Shown: positions 1 through 12,076, counted from the first letter of the stretch. The stretch is DNA of 64,000 nucleotides from Paenibacillus paridis (GCF_006345825.1 NZ_VCIX01000053.1:25071-89070); one strand, 5' to 3'. Translations and numbers: made by a program. Notes: generated from the sequence alone by a model not told the origin.

Positions 1-2
1 GG

Positions 3-3491
<3,489 letters not shown>

Positions 3492-3563
3492 TAAAGTGAC
3501 AGTAACAGGACAAAAGTATGGGAATATGATGAATCAATCTTATCGACTCGTAGGAGTGTGATT

Positions 3564-4667
3564 TTGTTGATTTCCATCAGCTTGTGCTTAATTGTCAAAA
3601 ATGAAGAAGATACGTTAGGGCGGTGCCTTTCCTCTGTGAAAGGCATCGCCGATGAAATTATTATTGTGGACACAGGTTCTACGGATGCAACAAAGCAGGT
3701 TGCGGGCGAGTTTACAAATCGTATCGAGCATTTTACATGGATCGATGATTTTGCGGCAGCCCGCAACTTTGCTTTCTCTTTGGCGACTAAGTCTTATATC
3801 ATGTGGCTGGATGCGGATGACATCCTGAAGGAGACAGACCAACAGAAACTGATTGCGTTAAAGAAAAGTTTGGATCCAGGTGTTGATTCGGTCTCGATGG
3901 AATATCATCTGGCTTTCGATGAATTCGGCAATGTAACATCTAAATTAAGACGAAACCGAATCGTAAAGCGGGAACGTGCTTTCCAATGGATCGGTCCGGT
4001 GCATGAGTATCTTGAAGTGTATGGGAATATCTATCATAGCGATGCAGCCGTCACCCATAGCAGTATTCATCATGATAGTGACCGCAACTTAAATATTTAT
4101 GAGCAGAGATTGGCCAAAGGGGAGATATTTTCTCCGCGCGATTTGTTTTATTATGCCAACGAGCTTAAGGATCATGCTAAATTTGAAGCGGCTATCCGAT
4201 ATTATGATAAATTTCTGGCAACCGGAAAAGGCTGGATTGAGGATAACGTCGCCTCTTGCAGCAGACTTGCGGATTGTTACAATGAGCTGAAGGAAACCCG
4301 GAATATGGTCGATTCCATTTTTCGTTCATTTCATTATGATCGGCCCCGACCTGAATTTTGCTGTCGATTAGGTTACCATTTCTTGCAGCAGGCAGACTAT
4401 AAGCTTGCGATTTACTGGTATAAGCAGGCGTTAAGCGTGGATAGGAATGAGGAAAACTGGGGATTTGAAAATCTGGCTTGCTCTACGTGGCTGCCAAATT
4501 TGCAGCTTTGTGTATGCTATGATCGTATTGGCGAGTATGAAACGGCGAATGAGCATAATGAAAAAGCGGCACAATTCCGGCCAACGGATGAGCGGATTTT
4601 AGCAAATCGTGATTACTTAAATAAGCGTTTAGGCAAAAACACGAATGAAGAGATTGTACAGTCATAA
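3564..4667 (+). CDS. GT2-family glycosyltransferase with TPR-like C-terminal half
   Basis: The N-terminal 220 residues form a GT-A fold. They begin with SLCLIVKNEEDTLGRCL, have IIIVDTGSTD for nucleotide binding, and have DADD in MWLDADDIL near residue 85 as the DXD metal site. The rest is helical and TPR-like, with A.RYYDKFL and AIYWYKQAL repeats. There is no signal peptide, so it acts in the cytoplasm. GGAG at 3553-3556 favours a TTG start at 3564 or 3567. A GTG at 3558 is too close to the ribosome-binding site. Proteins of this build often glycosylate proteins or peptides, and in exosporium loci such transferases sit beside the collagen gene. The neighbour at 3-3491 is therefore the likely acceptor, by inference. 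Confidence 0.85.
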   Translation: MLISISLCLIVKNEEDTLGRCLSSVKGIADEIIIVDTGSTDATKQVAGEFTNRIEHFTWIDDFAAARNFAFSLATKSYIMWLDADDILKETDQQKLIALKKSLDPGVDSVSMEYHLAFDEFGNVTSKLRRNRIVKRERAFQWIGPVHEYLEVYGNIYHSDAAVTHSSIHHDSDRNLNIYEQRLAKGEIFSPRDLFYYANELKDHAKFEAAIRYYDKFLATGKGWIEDNVASCSRLADCYNELKETRNMVDSIFRSFHYDRPRPEFCCRLGYHFLQQADYKLAIYWYKQALSVDRNEENWGFENLACSTWLPNLQLCVCYDRIGEYETANEHNEKAAQFRPTDERILANRDYLNKRLGKNTNEEIVQS

Positions 4668-4674
4668 CGGTATT

Positions 4675-4717
4675 AGCGGCTGACCCTGTGAAGGGTGTGA
4701 GCCGCTTTTTTGTTTTT
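4675..4717 (+). terminator. Intrinsic terminator after the glycosyltransferase
   Basis: AGCGGCT (4675-4681) pairs with AGCCGCT (4700-4706). An inner ACCCT/AGGGT stem is nested within, and a T-rich tail follows. Confidence 0.85.
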
Positions 4718-4731
4718 AACCGAGAATGAGA

Positions 4732-4760
4732 TTGACAAGCTTAGTTGAATGCATTATATT
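4732..4760 (+). promoter_or_regulatory. SigA promoter for ohr
   Basis: TTGACA (4732-4737), a 17-bp spacer and TATATT (4755-4760) form a near-consensus promoter. It gives a leader of about 185 nt before the ohr start, with no convincing gene in between. Confidence 0.75.
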
Positions 4761-4774
4761 ATATTTTATAAAAC

Positions 4775-4795
4775 TTAATTGTATCAAATTTAATT
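4775..4795 (+). promoter_or_regulatory. Possible OhrR-type operator
   Basis: An AT-rich element with repeated TTAATT/AATT half-sites lies just downstream of the predicted transcription start. OhrR/MarR-family operators upstream of ohr genes are built from AATT-rich half-sites. The symmetry here is imperfect and no ohrR gene is adjacent, so the call is weak. Confidence 0.3.
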
Positions 4796-4951
4796 ATTGC
4801 TTTTCTCGTATGTTGCATTAAAGAATAGAACATCAGGATTTGGGTAATAAGAAAGCAAGATGTCTTCATGCATTAGAGAAGACAAAAGGGAATGAAGTGA
4901 GGCAGCTAGCTTCTGAGCATCATAACAAAAAAAAAATCGGAGGAATAAAAC

Positions 4952-5365
4952 ATGCAAAAATTATATACGGCTACAGTAACGGCAACAGGCGGACGGGATG
5001 GCAAGCTGGTATCCAGCGACAATATTTTGAATGTAGACGTACGAGCACCTAAAGAGCTTGGCGGTCAAGGAGGAGCGACGAACCCAGAGCAGCTTTTTGC
5101 AGGGGGGTATGCTGCATGTTTCGAGAGTGCGCTTAACGTTGTCAGCCGCATGAAAAAGGTTAAGGTAGAGAAAACAGAGGTCACGGCTCACGTTACGCTC
5201 GGTAAGGATGATGGCGGCGGATACGAGCTTGGAGTGAAGCTGGATATTTCGATTGCAGGCGTTGAGCCTGATTTGGCTAAAGAGTTGGTTGAAGCTGCCC
5301 ATCAGGTATGTCCTTATTCAAGAGCTACTCGTGGAAACATTCAGGTAGAGCTAAATTTGATTTAA
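4952..5365 (+). CDS. ohr: Organic hydroperoxide resistance protein Ohr (OsmC family)
   Basis: This thiol peroxidase reduces organic and fatty-acid hydroperoxides in the cytoplasm. The 137-residue length is standard. The peroxidatic cysteine is Cys56 in AGGYAACFES and the resolving cysteine is Cys120 in HQVCPYSRATRGN. The Arg near residue 15 and Glu in NPEQLF, typical of the Ohr active site, are also present. The Cys120 context separates Ohr from the OsmC subgroup. The ATG at 4952 follows a good CGGAGG site. The gene has its own strong promoter and terminator, so it is monocistronic. Confidence 0.95.
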   Translation: MQKLYTATVTATGGRDGKLVSSDNILNVDVRAPKELGGQGGATNPEQLFAGGYAACFESALNVVSRMKKVKVEKTEVTAHVTLGKDDGGGYELGVKLDISIAGVEPDLAKELVEAAHQVCPYSRATRGNIQVELNLI

Positions 5366-5393
5366 ACCAGCATCGATCTTTGCATGAAAAAAA

Positions 5394-5423
5394 ACGCCAG
5401 AGAATCTTCCTCTGGCGTTTTTA
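5394..5423. terminator. Bidirectional terminator between ohr and the racemase
   Basis: ACGCCAGAG (5394-5402) and CTCTGGCGT (5410-5418) form a perfect stem. T-rich tails follow on both strands, which suits the converging genes. Confidence 0.85.
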
Positions 5424-5467
5424 TGTGCATTCTTGTCTAATCATAATTTGTGTAAGCATACCTAGTG

Positions 5468-6181
5468 TTATAGGGTAATACTTTTTTTGCCGGAAAGCTC
5501 AATTGATTTTTGGACAAGCACGGCCATTGCGTCTACACAATGGTCTGAGACCTCACTTTGAATGGGGATACAAGATAGCTCCGTGCAGGCGATGATAACG
5601 CATTGGCACTGGTCATGATCAAGCAGGTGGCGAATGATCCCCTCAAATTCGGAAGGCTCAACAGGCAAATTGCGTTTAACCTTATTGTAAATGATGTCCA
5701 TCACATGCTCCTGAATAGGAGCGTCAGGCTCATGGAGCTGCATTTGGTAATGATCGCAGCCTTTACGGTAAACACCGCTGCTGACCGTACCATTTGTGGC
5801 CAAAATACCGACTTTGCAATGCTCGCCATACGTTTCATATATGACTTTGAGCGTCTCGTCGACCATATTAATGATGTTGATGCTCGTCATCTGCTGCATA
5901 TCGTTATAGAAATAATGCGATGTATTGCATGGGATAGCGATATTGGACACGCCGGCTGCTTCGAGCAGCTTCAAATCCTTGGCAACGGCTCCGAGAAAAC
6001 GTGCGCCTTCATTTCTCAAAATCACACCCGTTCGATCTGGCAAAGTCGCATGATTGAGGATGACGATGTCAATATGCTCTTGATCTCGGTCTGCTGCGGT
6101 CTGTTCGATAATCATGTCGAAAAATACGGATGTGGCTTTGGGACCCATACCGCCTATGATACCTAAGCTTTTAGCTTCCAT
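5468..6181 (-). CDS. Aspartate/glutamate racemase family protein
   Basis: This cofactor-independent racemase probably interconverts L- and D-Asp or Glu. The start motif SLGIIGGMGPKAT is typical of the family. The two catalytic cysteines are present: Cys85 in IPCNTSH and Cys199 in IIACTELS, counted from the preferred start. That start is the ATG at 6181, behind an AGG-rich site. An in-frame extension to 6235 adds 18 unlikely residues. The length is 237 residues, normal for the family. It is the last gene of a minus-strand run after C39 peptidase, AsnB-type and MurE-type genes, which suggests the D-amino acid is used in a wall-related or peptide product. Substrate cannot be read from sequence. 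Confidence 0.88.
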   Translation of the reverse strand: MEAKSLGIIGGMGPKATSVFFDMIIEQTAADRDQEHIDIVILNHATLPDRTGVILRNEGARFLGAVAKDLKLLEAAGVSNIAIPCNTSHYFYNDMQQMTSINIINMVDETLKVIYETYGEHCKVGILATNGTVSSGVYRKGCDHYQMQLHEPDAPIQEHVMDIIYNKVKRNLPVEPSEFEGIIRHLLDHDQCQCVIIACTELSCIPIQSEVSDHCVDAMAVLVQKSIELSGKKSITL

Positions 6182-6221
6182 TGTCCAACCTACTTTTATT
6201 GAAGTGTTTATTTGAATTAAT

Positions 6222-7292
6222 TTAATTACCCACAATCATAGCATGGCTGCCCATTTCGTCATAGCTGTTGAAAAAAGTGTCTGCATCGTAGGTGACTTGT
6301 CCCTTGAGCGGATTCATGACATGCACGATTCCGTCCTCGTAGCCGTTTAACACCACGACATGCAGGTTAACCGGGGCCGAGTAGTGTTCGCCAGTGTCAT
6401 TGAAGTACCAGGCATAATTGATTTTGGGCGGCGTGAGATCAAGCGTGATCCAAGTAACAACAGGAATCCCTTGATTGAGCTGCTCGATGATTTGTTCCCG
6501 CGTACTTCCGCTTATATCAGCGGTAGGTTTGCTGCGCCCAACAGCTTCAAAATAAAGGTTAGCCGCGTCAACAATGGGAGGGGCGAAGCTGAAAAAACCT
6601 CCCTTAAGCTCCCTAGGATTTCCCGCATAGGCTTTGTACGGGTCAGGGCCATAAAGCTTATTGTTCTTGGAGAAAAACGGCTGTTTCGGCAAATAAACAT
6701 CTGCCATTTCTAGTTTATTAGCTTCATAGCCGTAGAAATTCAGAACAGCCGTTAACGAAGTGATCTCGCATCCATTAGGCAGCTCAGGCTTCTGCATGAC
6801 CGTATCGACGTCGAGATAGACCTTCTTAATCACGACCGACCCGTCAGCAGCCATCTCATAATCCTTGATATACCCAGGCATCGGATTGGTAGCCGAGATC
6901 TCCAAGTTAGGTGAATCTAAAGTGAAGGAATGCTCCTCTTCTGCTATAGGGTAAGGCCCGCTTACTTTCTGTTGTTTCATTGTATAGTCTGTTCCGTAAT
7001 CAAGCAAACCTGACGTTGCTCGGCCCGTCGCATCGGTCGTAAGGGATTCGATAACCGTTGCGCCGGCATCTGCCGTAATCGTAAACACAGCGCCTGGAAT
7101 CGGCTGTCCGGTTGCTTCAACCGTGTTGACGATAGTTACGATGCCTTGCTTGATCTGCGGTGTCGGAGCGGCAGTTATTAGAGGCTGCTCCGTGCTATTT
7201 TTCTCTGTAGAATTAGTGTCATCTTTGTTAAACAAAGTATAAATGAAAAAAATAATACCTAGTAATATCAGTAGTTTTACGATTCTCTTCAT
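6222..7292 (-). CDS. Membrane-anchored C39-like cysteine peptidase with a prealbumin-like domain
   Basis: The protein has an N-terminal membrane helix (residues 4-20), a Ser/Thr/Pro linker, then a SpaA/prealbumin-like beta domain (VTIVNTVEATGQPIPGAVFTI). A C39_2-type peptidase domain follows. Its catalytic Cys lies in PNGCEITSL near residue 174, with the His in LHVVVLNGY and the Asn in HVMNPLKG. It should be exported and tethered, acting outside the membrane. C39_2 proteins lack the ABC transporter of bacteriocin processors, and their substrates are mostly unknown. It lies 40 nt upstream of the racemase and 83 nt downstream of the AsnB-type gene, with no terminator seen between them, so co-transcription is likely. 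Confidence 0.85.
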   Translation of the reverse strand: MKRIVKLLILLGIIFFIYTLFNKDDTNSTEKNSTEQPLITAAPTPQIKQGIVTIVNTVEATGQPIPGAVFTITADAGATVIESLTTDATGRATSGLLDYGTDYTMKQQKVSGPYPIAEEEHSFTLDSPNLEISATNPMPGYIKDYEMAADGSVVIKKVYLDVDTVMQKPELPNGCEITSLTAVLNFYGYEANKLEMADVYLPKQPFFSKNNKLYGPDPYKAYAGNPRELKGGFFSFAPPIVDAANLYFEAVGRSKPTADISGSTREQIIEQLNQGIPVVTWITLDLTPPKINYAWYFNDTGEHYSAPVNLHVVVLNGYEDGIVHVMNPLKGQVTYDADTFFNSYDEMGSHAMIVGN

Positions 7293-7375
7293 GTTGAGTT
7301 CCCTTTACTGTATCGCTGTTTTAGGTGCTACAGTGCGCAACGGGCTGAATCTGCCAAAGTATTGGCATCCCTCGT

Positions 7376-9223
7376 TCACGCTTGCTCGAAGAACGTCTTG
7401 TGCCAAATAAGGAATACGTACACCGTCCAAATATATCTAGCGTAGTTTTGTTTACCCGCAAAGTGGCCATCCAAATACTTGAGCAGCTCATCCGTATGGA
7501 AGAAAAGCTTGGCCCGGTCGGAGACAAACATCTCCTTTACGAGTTTATAATATTTTTCTTGGCGCAGCCAGTGCCGGATAGGTACGGGAAAACCGACCTT
7601 TGGCCTATTTGCCCATTCCTCTGGCAGCACTTCTTTCGCAGCTGCGCGTAAGGCGTACTTGGTCTGGCCTTGATGAACCCGGAGCCCCGTGGGCAGTTTT
7701 GAAGCGAGCGCCATTACTTCTTTGTCCAAGAAGGGAACGCGCAGCTCAAGCGAATGAGCAAGGCTCATTTTATCTGCCTTAAGGAGAATGTCGCCGGGAA
7801 GCCAAAGCTTTAAATCGACATATTGCATTTTCGTAATATCGTCCTTGCCGCGTATCTGCTTATAAACCTGATCGGTAATGCTCCTGACAGAAGGTCCTTG
7901 CTTGTAGTCGTCTTTCAGTAAGGATAGCGCATCCGCCTCGTCAAAGACATGGGCCTGTCCGATAAAACGCTCCTCTACCCGCTGTCCCCCTTTTTTGACG
8001 AAGGAGGTGATTCGGTTTTTGGGCAGCTTGCTGCTGATTAGGGAGAGCGGCCGCCGCACAACAAAAGGCAATTTCTTATATTTTTTCATTGCAGGTGTCG
8101 TATCATACCAATCGTACCCGCCGAAGATTTCGTCTGCCCCTTCTCCGGAGAGGACAACCGTCACATGCTTGCTGGCTAGCTCTGCCAGAAAGTATAGAGG
8201 AACGGAGGAGGGATTCGACTGAGGTTCATCCATATGATATTGAATCGTTGGCAGCATCTCGAAGCATTCGTCAGCCGTAACTAGCTTCTTATGGTTATCT
8301 ATGCTCAAGATATCGGATAAATCCTTGGCCAGATTCGTTTCGTTAAAGTTTCCCTCATAGTCCTGAAAGCCGACAGAAAACGTTTTGTTTGGCTTCAATA
8401 AGGCCGTGATGTAGCTGGAATCAATGCCGCCGGATAAAAAGGAGCCAACCTTTACATCGCTGATTTGGTGATAATTGACGGAATCCTTTATCGTGCTTTT
8501 AATCTGGTCGACGTAGTAGGAAAGACTGTTCTCTTCCGCTTCAAAGCTTGCATTCCAGTAAGGCTGTATAGAAAGCGAGCCTTTGTTGTAAATCATATAA
8601 TGGCCGGGTTTCAGTTTGTAGACCCCTTTAAAAAACGTTTCATCCATCACGGAATATTGAAAAGTGAGATAGGGCTTCAGCGCGTCCTTGTTCATTTCTT
8701 TCTTAAAGGCGGGCTGCTTGAGGAAGGCTTTGATTTCCGAACCGAATAGGAAGGATTTATCCGATGTGTTTTGAGTGTAATAAAGCGGTTTGATGCCAAA
8801 GTGGTCTCTGGCGAGGAACATCGTCTCCTTGTTCGTATCCCAGATAGCAAAAGCAAACATGCCCCGGAGCTTCGGAAGAAGCTCGACGCCGTATTCTTCG
8901 TAAGCATGAATAATAACTTCGCTATCCGTATGGCTTACGAAGGTATGCCCTCTTTGTAGAAGCTCTTCCCTGAGTTCTTGGTAATTATATATTTCGCCGT
9001 TGAAGACAAGCACGCAGCTTTTGTCCTCGTTGTACATCGGCTGACTGGCCACCTCAGACATATCAATAATTTTCAAACGCCTGAATCCGAAAGTAACTTC
9101 TTCATCGGAGTAGATGCCGCCGCTGTCTGGTCCTCGATGAACGATGGTATCCATCATATCCTTAATGATGGATACTTGATCAACGTCCGGTCGACTGTCT
9201 GCAAATCCTACAAAACCGCACAT
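7376..9223 (-). CDS. asnB: Asparagine synthase-type glutamine amidotransferase (AsnB/AsnO)
   Basis: The ATG at 9223 is preferred over an in-frame TTG at 9229. It puts Cys at position 2 (MCGFVGF), as needed for the class II glutaminase nucleophile. The glutaminase domain covers about residues 1-190, with HRGPDSGG and NGEIYNY. The synthetase domain follows, with the pyrophosphatase loop SGGIDSS at 264-270 and LSGEGADEIFGGYDWY. The length of 615 residues matches the long Bacillus paralogues. Known family roles are ATP-dependent asparagine formation and, for B. subtilis AsnB, amidation of meso-diaminopimelate in peptidoglycan. The MurE-like neighbour 28 nt upstream makes the second role worth testing. 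Confidence 0.92.
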   Translation of the reverse strand: MCGFVGFADSRPDVDQVSIIKDMMDTIVHRGPDSGGIYSDEEVTFGFRRLKIIDMSEVASQPMYNEDKSCVLVFNGEIYNYQELREELLQRGHTFVSHTDSEVIIHAYEEYGVELLPKLRGMFAFAIWDTNKETMFLARDHFGIKPLYYTQNTSDKSFLFGSEIKAFLKQPAFKKEMNKDALKPYLTFQYSVMDETFFKGVYKLKPGHYMIYNKGSLSIQPYWNASFEAEENSLSYYVDQIKSTIKDSVNYHQISDVKVGSFLSGGIDSSYITALLKPNKTFSVGFQDYEGNFNETNLAKDLSDILSIDNHKKLVTADECFEMLPTIQYHMDEPQSNPSSVPLYFLAELASKHVTVVLSGEGADEIFGGYDWYDTTPAMKKYKKLPFVVRRPLSLISSKLPKNRITSFVKKGGQRVEERFIGQAHVFDEADALSLLKDDYKQGPSVRSITDQVYKQIRGKDDITKMQYVDLKLWLPGDILLKADKMSLAHSLELRVPFLDKEVMALASKLPTGLRVHQGQTKYALRAAAKEVLPEEWANRPKVGFPVPIRHWLRQEKYYKLVKEMFVSDRAKLFFHTDELLKYLDGHFAGKQNYARYIWTVYVFLIWHKTFFEQA

Positions 9224-9251
9224 AAGCAATACCTTTCATTTAATTTATTGT

Positions 9252-10733
9252 TTAATCCGCTGTCACATTTCTTTTTCGTTTGAGCTCTCTGACGATTTCA
9301 GCCTCATTGAAGGGAATTTCTGTTTTCCCGATAATTTGCGAGGTTTCATGTCCTTTGCCCGCAATGAGAATGACATCGTCTTTCCGGCTAATCTCAATTG
9401 CGAAAGCAATGGCGTCTCTTCGGTCGACAACCGCTTCGTATGCTCCGTCATATGCTTCTAGTCCTTCTACAATTTCCCGGATAATCATCGTATTGTCCTG
9501 CATCTTTGGATTATCCGAGGTAACGACAGAGAAATCCGCGAATGTGGCAGCTACTTTGGCCATCGCTCTGCGTTTCTCTACTCCAGACTCTCCATCCGCT
9601 GCATAGACCCCGAATACGAGGATAATTTTACCCTTGGCAAAAGGACGAATCGTCGTTAAGGCTTTCTCTAGGCTGTCTTCCGTATGCGCAAAGTCAACGA
9701 TGATTTTTGTTTCCTCATCCTGATACACGACCTCCAGCCGGCCTTTGATGCCTTCAACCGCAGCAATACCATCTGCGATTTGCTGCAGGCTGAACTGATT
9801 GCAATAAGCGGTAGCAATAGCCGCCAAGCTATTATATACGTAGATGGCGCCCGGGAGATTCACCTTAATGGAGATGCTGCCTTTAGGTGTATTTACTGTA
9901 TAGGTGGTATAGTCAGCAAAATAGCAGATATCCGTTGCAAAAATGTCAGCCTCTTGCTCGATGGCATAGGTCAGCAGTTTCGGCTCCTGATTTCTAAGAC
10001 GGTCAATCAGAATTTGGCCGTGCTTATCGTCGGCGTTAATAATGTTATAGTCCGTAGTCATAGCGAATAATTTGGCCTTCGCTTCAAAATATTCCTCCAT
10101 CGTATGGTGCAATTCCAAATGATCGGGCGTCAGGTTCGTAAAAATGCCTGTATTAAAGCTGGAATGCGCTACGCGGTTCAAATTGAGCGCATGCGAAGAA
10201 ACCTCCATCACGCAATGTTTCGTGTGGGAGTCAATCATTTCAGCAAAGATCTGCTGGAGATTAAGGGATTCAGGCGTCGTATTTTTGTTAGCGAACACTT
10301 TGTCTCCAATAACGGTGCCAATCGTTCCGATAATGCCAAGCGATGTTCCGGTCTGTTCAAAGATGGATTTTAGGAAATACGTAGTCGATGTCTTGCCATT
10401 CGTTCCGGTTATGCCGATGAGATTCATTTGCTCTGTGGGACGGTCATAGAAGTTAGCTGCAATGAGGGCAAGCGCTTCGCGCGTGTCGGCAACTTGAAGC
10501 ACCGTTACGCCCGGCGCGACCGGCACGGCCTTCTCCAGTACGATGACTGCTGCGCCTAGCTCTATAGCTTTATCTATGTACCGATGGCCGTCTACGGTGA
10601 ACCCGGAAATGGCAACAAATACGCCGCCTGGCTTTACCTCGCGGGAGTCATAGGCAACCGAGCTTGCTTCAGTATGTAAATCGCCTTGCACGAGCGTATA
10701 ACTAAGATCTTTGGTTAGGGAGGTCAATAACAT
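9252..10733 (-). CDS. murE: MurE-type UDP-MurNAc-peptide ligase, atypical specificity motif
   Basis: The three Mur ligase domains are complete: the N-terminal uridine-binding part (SSVAYDSREVKPGGVFVAI), the ATPase loop GTNGKTST, and a C-terminal amino-acid-binding domain. The lysine to be carbamylated sits in EEYFEAKAKLF. Length (493) is standard. MurE enzymes adding meso-DAP carry DNPR. Here the motif reads SDNPKMQD, with Lys for Arg and loss of the usual acidic-Asp-Pro tail. That suggests a changed acceptor amino acid, or a paralogue of the housekeeping enzyme, which would normally lie in the division cluster. ATG at 10733 follows GGAG with 8-nt spacing. It is the first gene of the minus-strand run. 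Confidence 0.88.
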   Translation of the reverse strand: MLLTSLTKDLSYTLVQGDLHTEASSVAYDSREVKPGGVFVAISGFTVDGHRYIDKAIELGAAVIVLEKAVPVAPGVTVLQVADTREALALIAANFYDRPTEQMNLIGITGTNGKTSTTYFLKSIFEQTGTSLGIIGTIGTVIGDKVFANKNTTPESLNLQQIFAEMIDSHTKHCVMEVSSHALNLNRVAHSSFNTGIFTNLTPDHLELHHTMEEYFEAKAKLFAMTTDYNIINADDKHGQILIDRLRNQEPKLLTYAIEQEADIFATDICYFADYTTYTVNTPKGSISIKVNLPGAIYVYNSLAAIATAYCNQFSLQQIADGIAAVEGIKGRLEVVYQDEETKIIVDFAHTEDSLEKALTTIRPFAKGKIILVFGVYAADGESGVEKRRAMAKVAATFADFSVVTSDNPKMQDNTMIIREIVEGLEAYDGAYEAVVDRRDAIAFAIEISRKDDVILIAGKGHETSQIIGKTEIPFNEAEIVRELKRKRNVTAD

Positions 10734-10737
10734 ACGA

Positions 10738-10863
10738 TCAGCTCCATTCGAGTGGCCTATTTCTATGAGTAAGGACTATCTTCGCAGAATCTTCTTCGTA
10801 TCTTCTTTGACGGCTTTGGGCGGCACAAGGTTGCCGCCAGTAGATTCTTGCTACGAAATCCAT
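10738..10863 (-). CDS. Possible 41-residue leader ORF upstream of the MurE-type gene
   Basis: An ATG at 10863 opens 41 codons rich in Arg and Gln (it includes QSRQRRYEEDS). They end in a TGA inside the ribosome-binding site of the MurE-type gene, 4 nt before its ATG. No convincing ribosome-binding site precedes it. It contains a GGCGGCA/TGCCGCC inverted repeat at 10821-10843. It could be a leader peptide or simply an intergenic repeat element read in one frame. I do not assign a function. Confidence 0.25.
   Translation of the reverse strand: MDFVARIYWRQPCAAQSRQRRYEEDSAKIVLTHRNRPLEWS
10821..10843. repeat. GC-rich inverted repeat in the MurE-type leader
   Basis: GGCGGCA at the left and TGCCGCC at the right can form a 7-bp hairpin about 90 nt before the ligase start. 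No T-tract follows on the minus strand, so it is not a terminator. Confidence 0.5.
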
Positions 10864-11051
10864 GGAATTAGAAGCGAAGGAGTGCTTTATGATACACAAA
10901 GGCACATCCCGACTTCCGAATTTATATTCATTTCATCGAGCTTTATGAATTTTGTTTTAAATAATTTTACTTCATACCTACTTATAATACAAATGGATTT
11001 ATCCTCATAAATGTGGACGTGAAGGGCTGTTTTCGCCCCATTCTGGCCGGT

Positions 11052-11097
11052 AAAAAAGCAAAGAGCAGGTGCATAAAATGCACCTGCTCTTTGCTTT
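11052..11097 (-). terminator. Strong terminator after the LysR regulator
   Basis: The perfect 18-bp arms 11056-11073 and 11079-11096 enclose a 5-nt loop. On the minus strand a run of six T follows. It lies about 30 nt past the LysR stop. The rest of 10864-11051 shows no gene. Confidence 0.9.
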
Positions 11098-11128
11098 AGA
11101 ATTGGATTGCCAATGCCATGATCATGAA

Positions 11129-12010
11129 TTAAAAGGCTTGTTTGATAAAGGTATAAAAGGATTGCTCAAGCTCGTTAAGCTTAGTGTTCTTGCGAATAAC
11201 GAAGCCATTGCTTCTTTTAATCTGCAGGCCTGCCACAGGACGGGTGATAAGCTCGTCATTCGACAGGCTTTTATTTACGGCATAATAGGGAAGGAAGGCA
11301 ATATGATCGCCACGCCGAACTTCATCCTTAATGGCTTCGAGACTAGGTTTATGTACGATCTCAACGTTTACTTGACTCTGCTTCAGCGCTTGAATCAGGT
11401 TGGACTGAATAAAGTCGTTGTCAGGAACGAGCAGCCGCTTGTAATTCAAGTCTCTGGCATACAGCATCTTGCGCTTGTTCCAAGGGTGCTCCGGTGAAGC
11501 AACGAGCAGCATCTCCTCCACAAACAGCGGTTCAATTTCGTAGCCATCTTGAATGTAATCATCAGTATCGTAAAGAGGCATAATGGCAAAGTTGGTTCGT
11601 TTTTGCAACAGGTTATTTTGTAATTCGACATAGTCGCACGTATGTAAATGGAACGATTCTTCGGGATATTTGTCGTTAAAGCGACTAATAAGATCAGGCA
11701 GCACATATGCGCCTAAATAGTTGCTGACATAGATGTTGAGCGTCTGCGGAGCATCATGTTGAAGGCGATTGGCGGCTTCCTTGTACAAGGATGTAATTTT
11801 TAAAGCATATTCATACAAGATTCTACCTTTTTGCGTTAAAACAACGCTTTTTCCAGAACGGTTGAACAACGGGGTGCCATACTGGTTTTCAAGCTGCTGG
11901 ATATGGTTGCTGACGGTGGGCTGTGAGGTATAAAGGATCTTAGCCGTTTCCGTAAAAGAGCGGCAATCGGCCAGCGTCAAAAAGGTTTGAAGCTTATCGG
12001 CAGAACTCAT
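11129..12010 (-). CDS. LysR-family transcriptional regulator
   Basis: The N-terminal winged helix-turn-helix (residues 1-60) reads LQTFLTLADCRSFTETAKIL and TSQPTVSNHIQQLENQYGTPLF, the classic LysR pattern. An effector-binding domain of about 200 residues follows. The length of 293 is standard. The target is not visible: the divergent neighbour is a Spo0E-like gene rather than an enzyme. The promoter carries a Fur-type box between and over its -35 region, so expression is probably iron-repressed. ATG at 12010 follows GGAG with 10-nt spacing. An internal ATG closer to GGAG is followed at once by a stop. Confidence 0.9.
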   Translation of the reverse strand: MSSADKLQTFLTLADCRSFTETAKILYTSQPTVSNHIQQLENQYGTPLFNRSGKSVVLTQKGRILYEYALKITSLYKEAANRLQHDAPQTLNIYVSNYLGAYVLPDLISRFNDKYPEESFHLHTCDYVELQNNLLQKRTNFAIMPLYDTDDYIQDGYEIEPLFVEEMLLVASPEHPWNKRKMLYARDLNYKRLLVPDNDFIQSNLIQALKQSQVNVEIVHKPSLEAIKDEVRRGDHIAFLPYYAVNKSLSNDELITRPVAGLQIKRSNGFVIRKNTKLNELEQSFYTFIKQAF

Positions 12011-12047
12011 TAGGCATGCACTCCACTATAAATAAGTAATTAAGTTA

Positions 12048-12076
12048 AGTATATACTAATTGATTATGATTATCAA
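12048..12076 (-). promoter_or_regulatory. SigA promoter of the LysR gene
   Basis: On the minus strand TTGATA (12071-12076), a 17-bp spacer and TATACT (12048-12053) precede the gene by about 40 nt. Confidence 0.65.

Noticed and set aside
4840..5052. Open frame in the ohr leader
   Set aside because: It overlaps the ohr start, has no ribosome-binding site and no recognisable protein.
10734..11050. T-box riboswitch upstream of the MurE/AsnB run
   Set aside because: No T-box antiterminator bulge sequence and no terminator with T-run were found on the minus strand.
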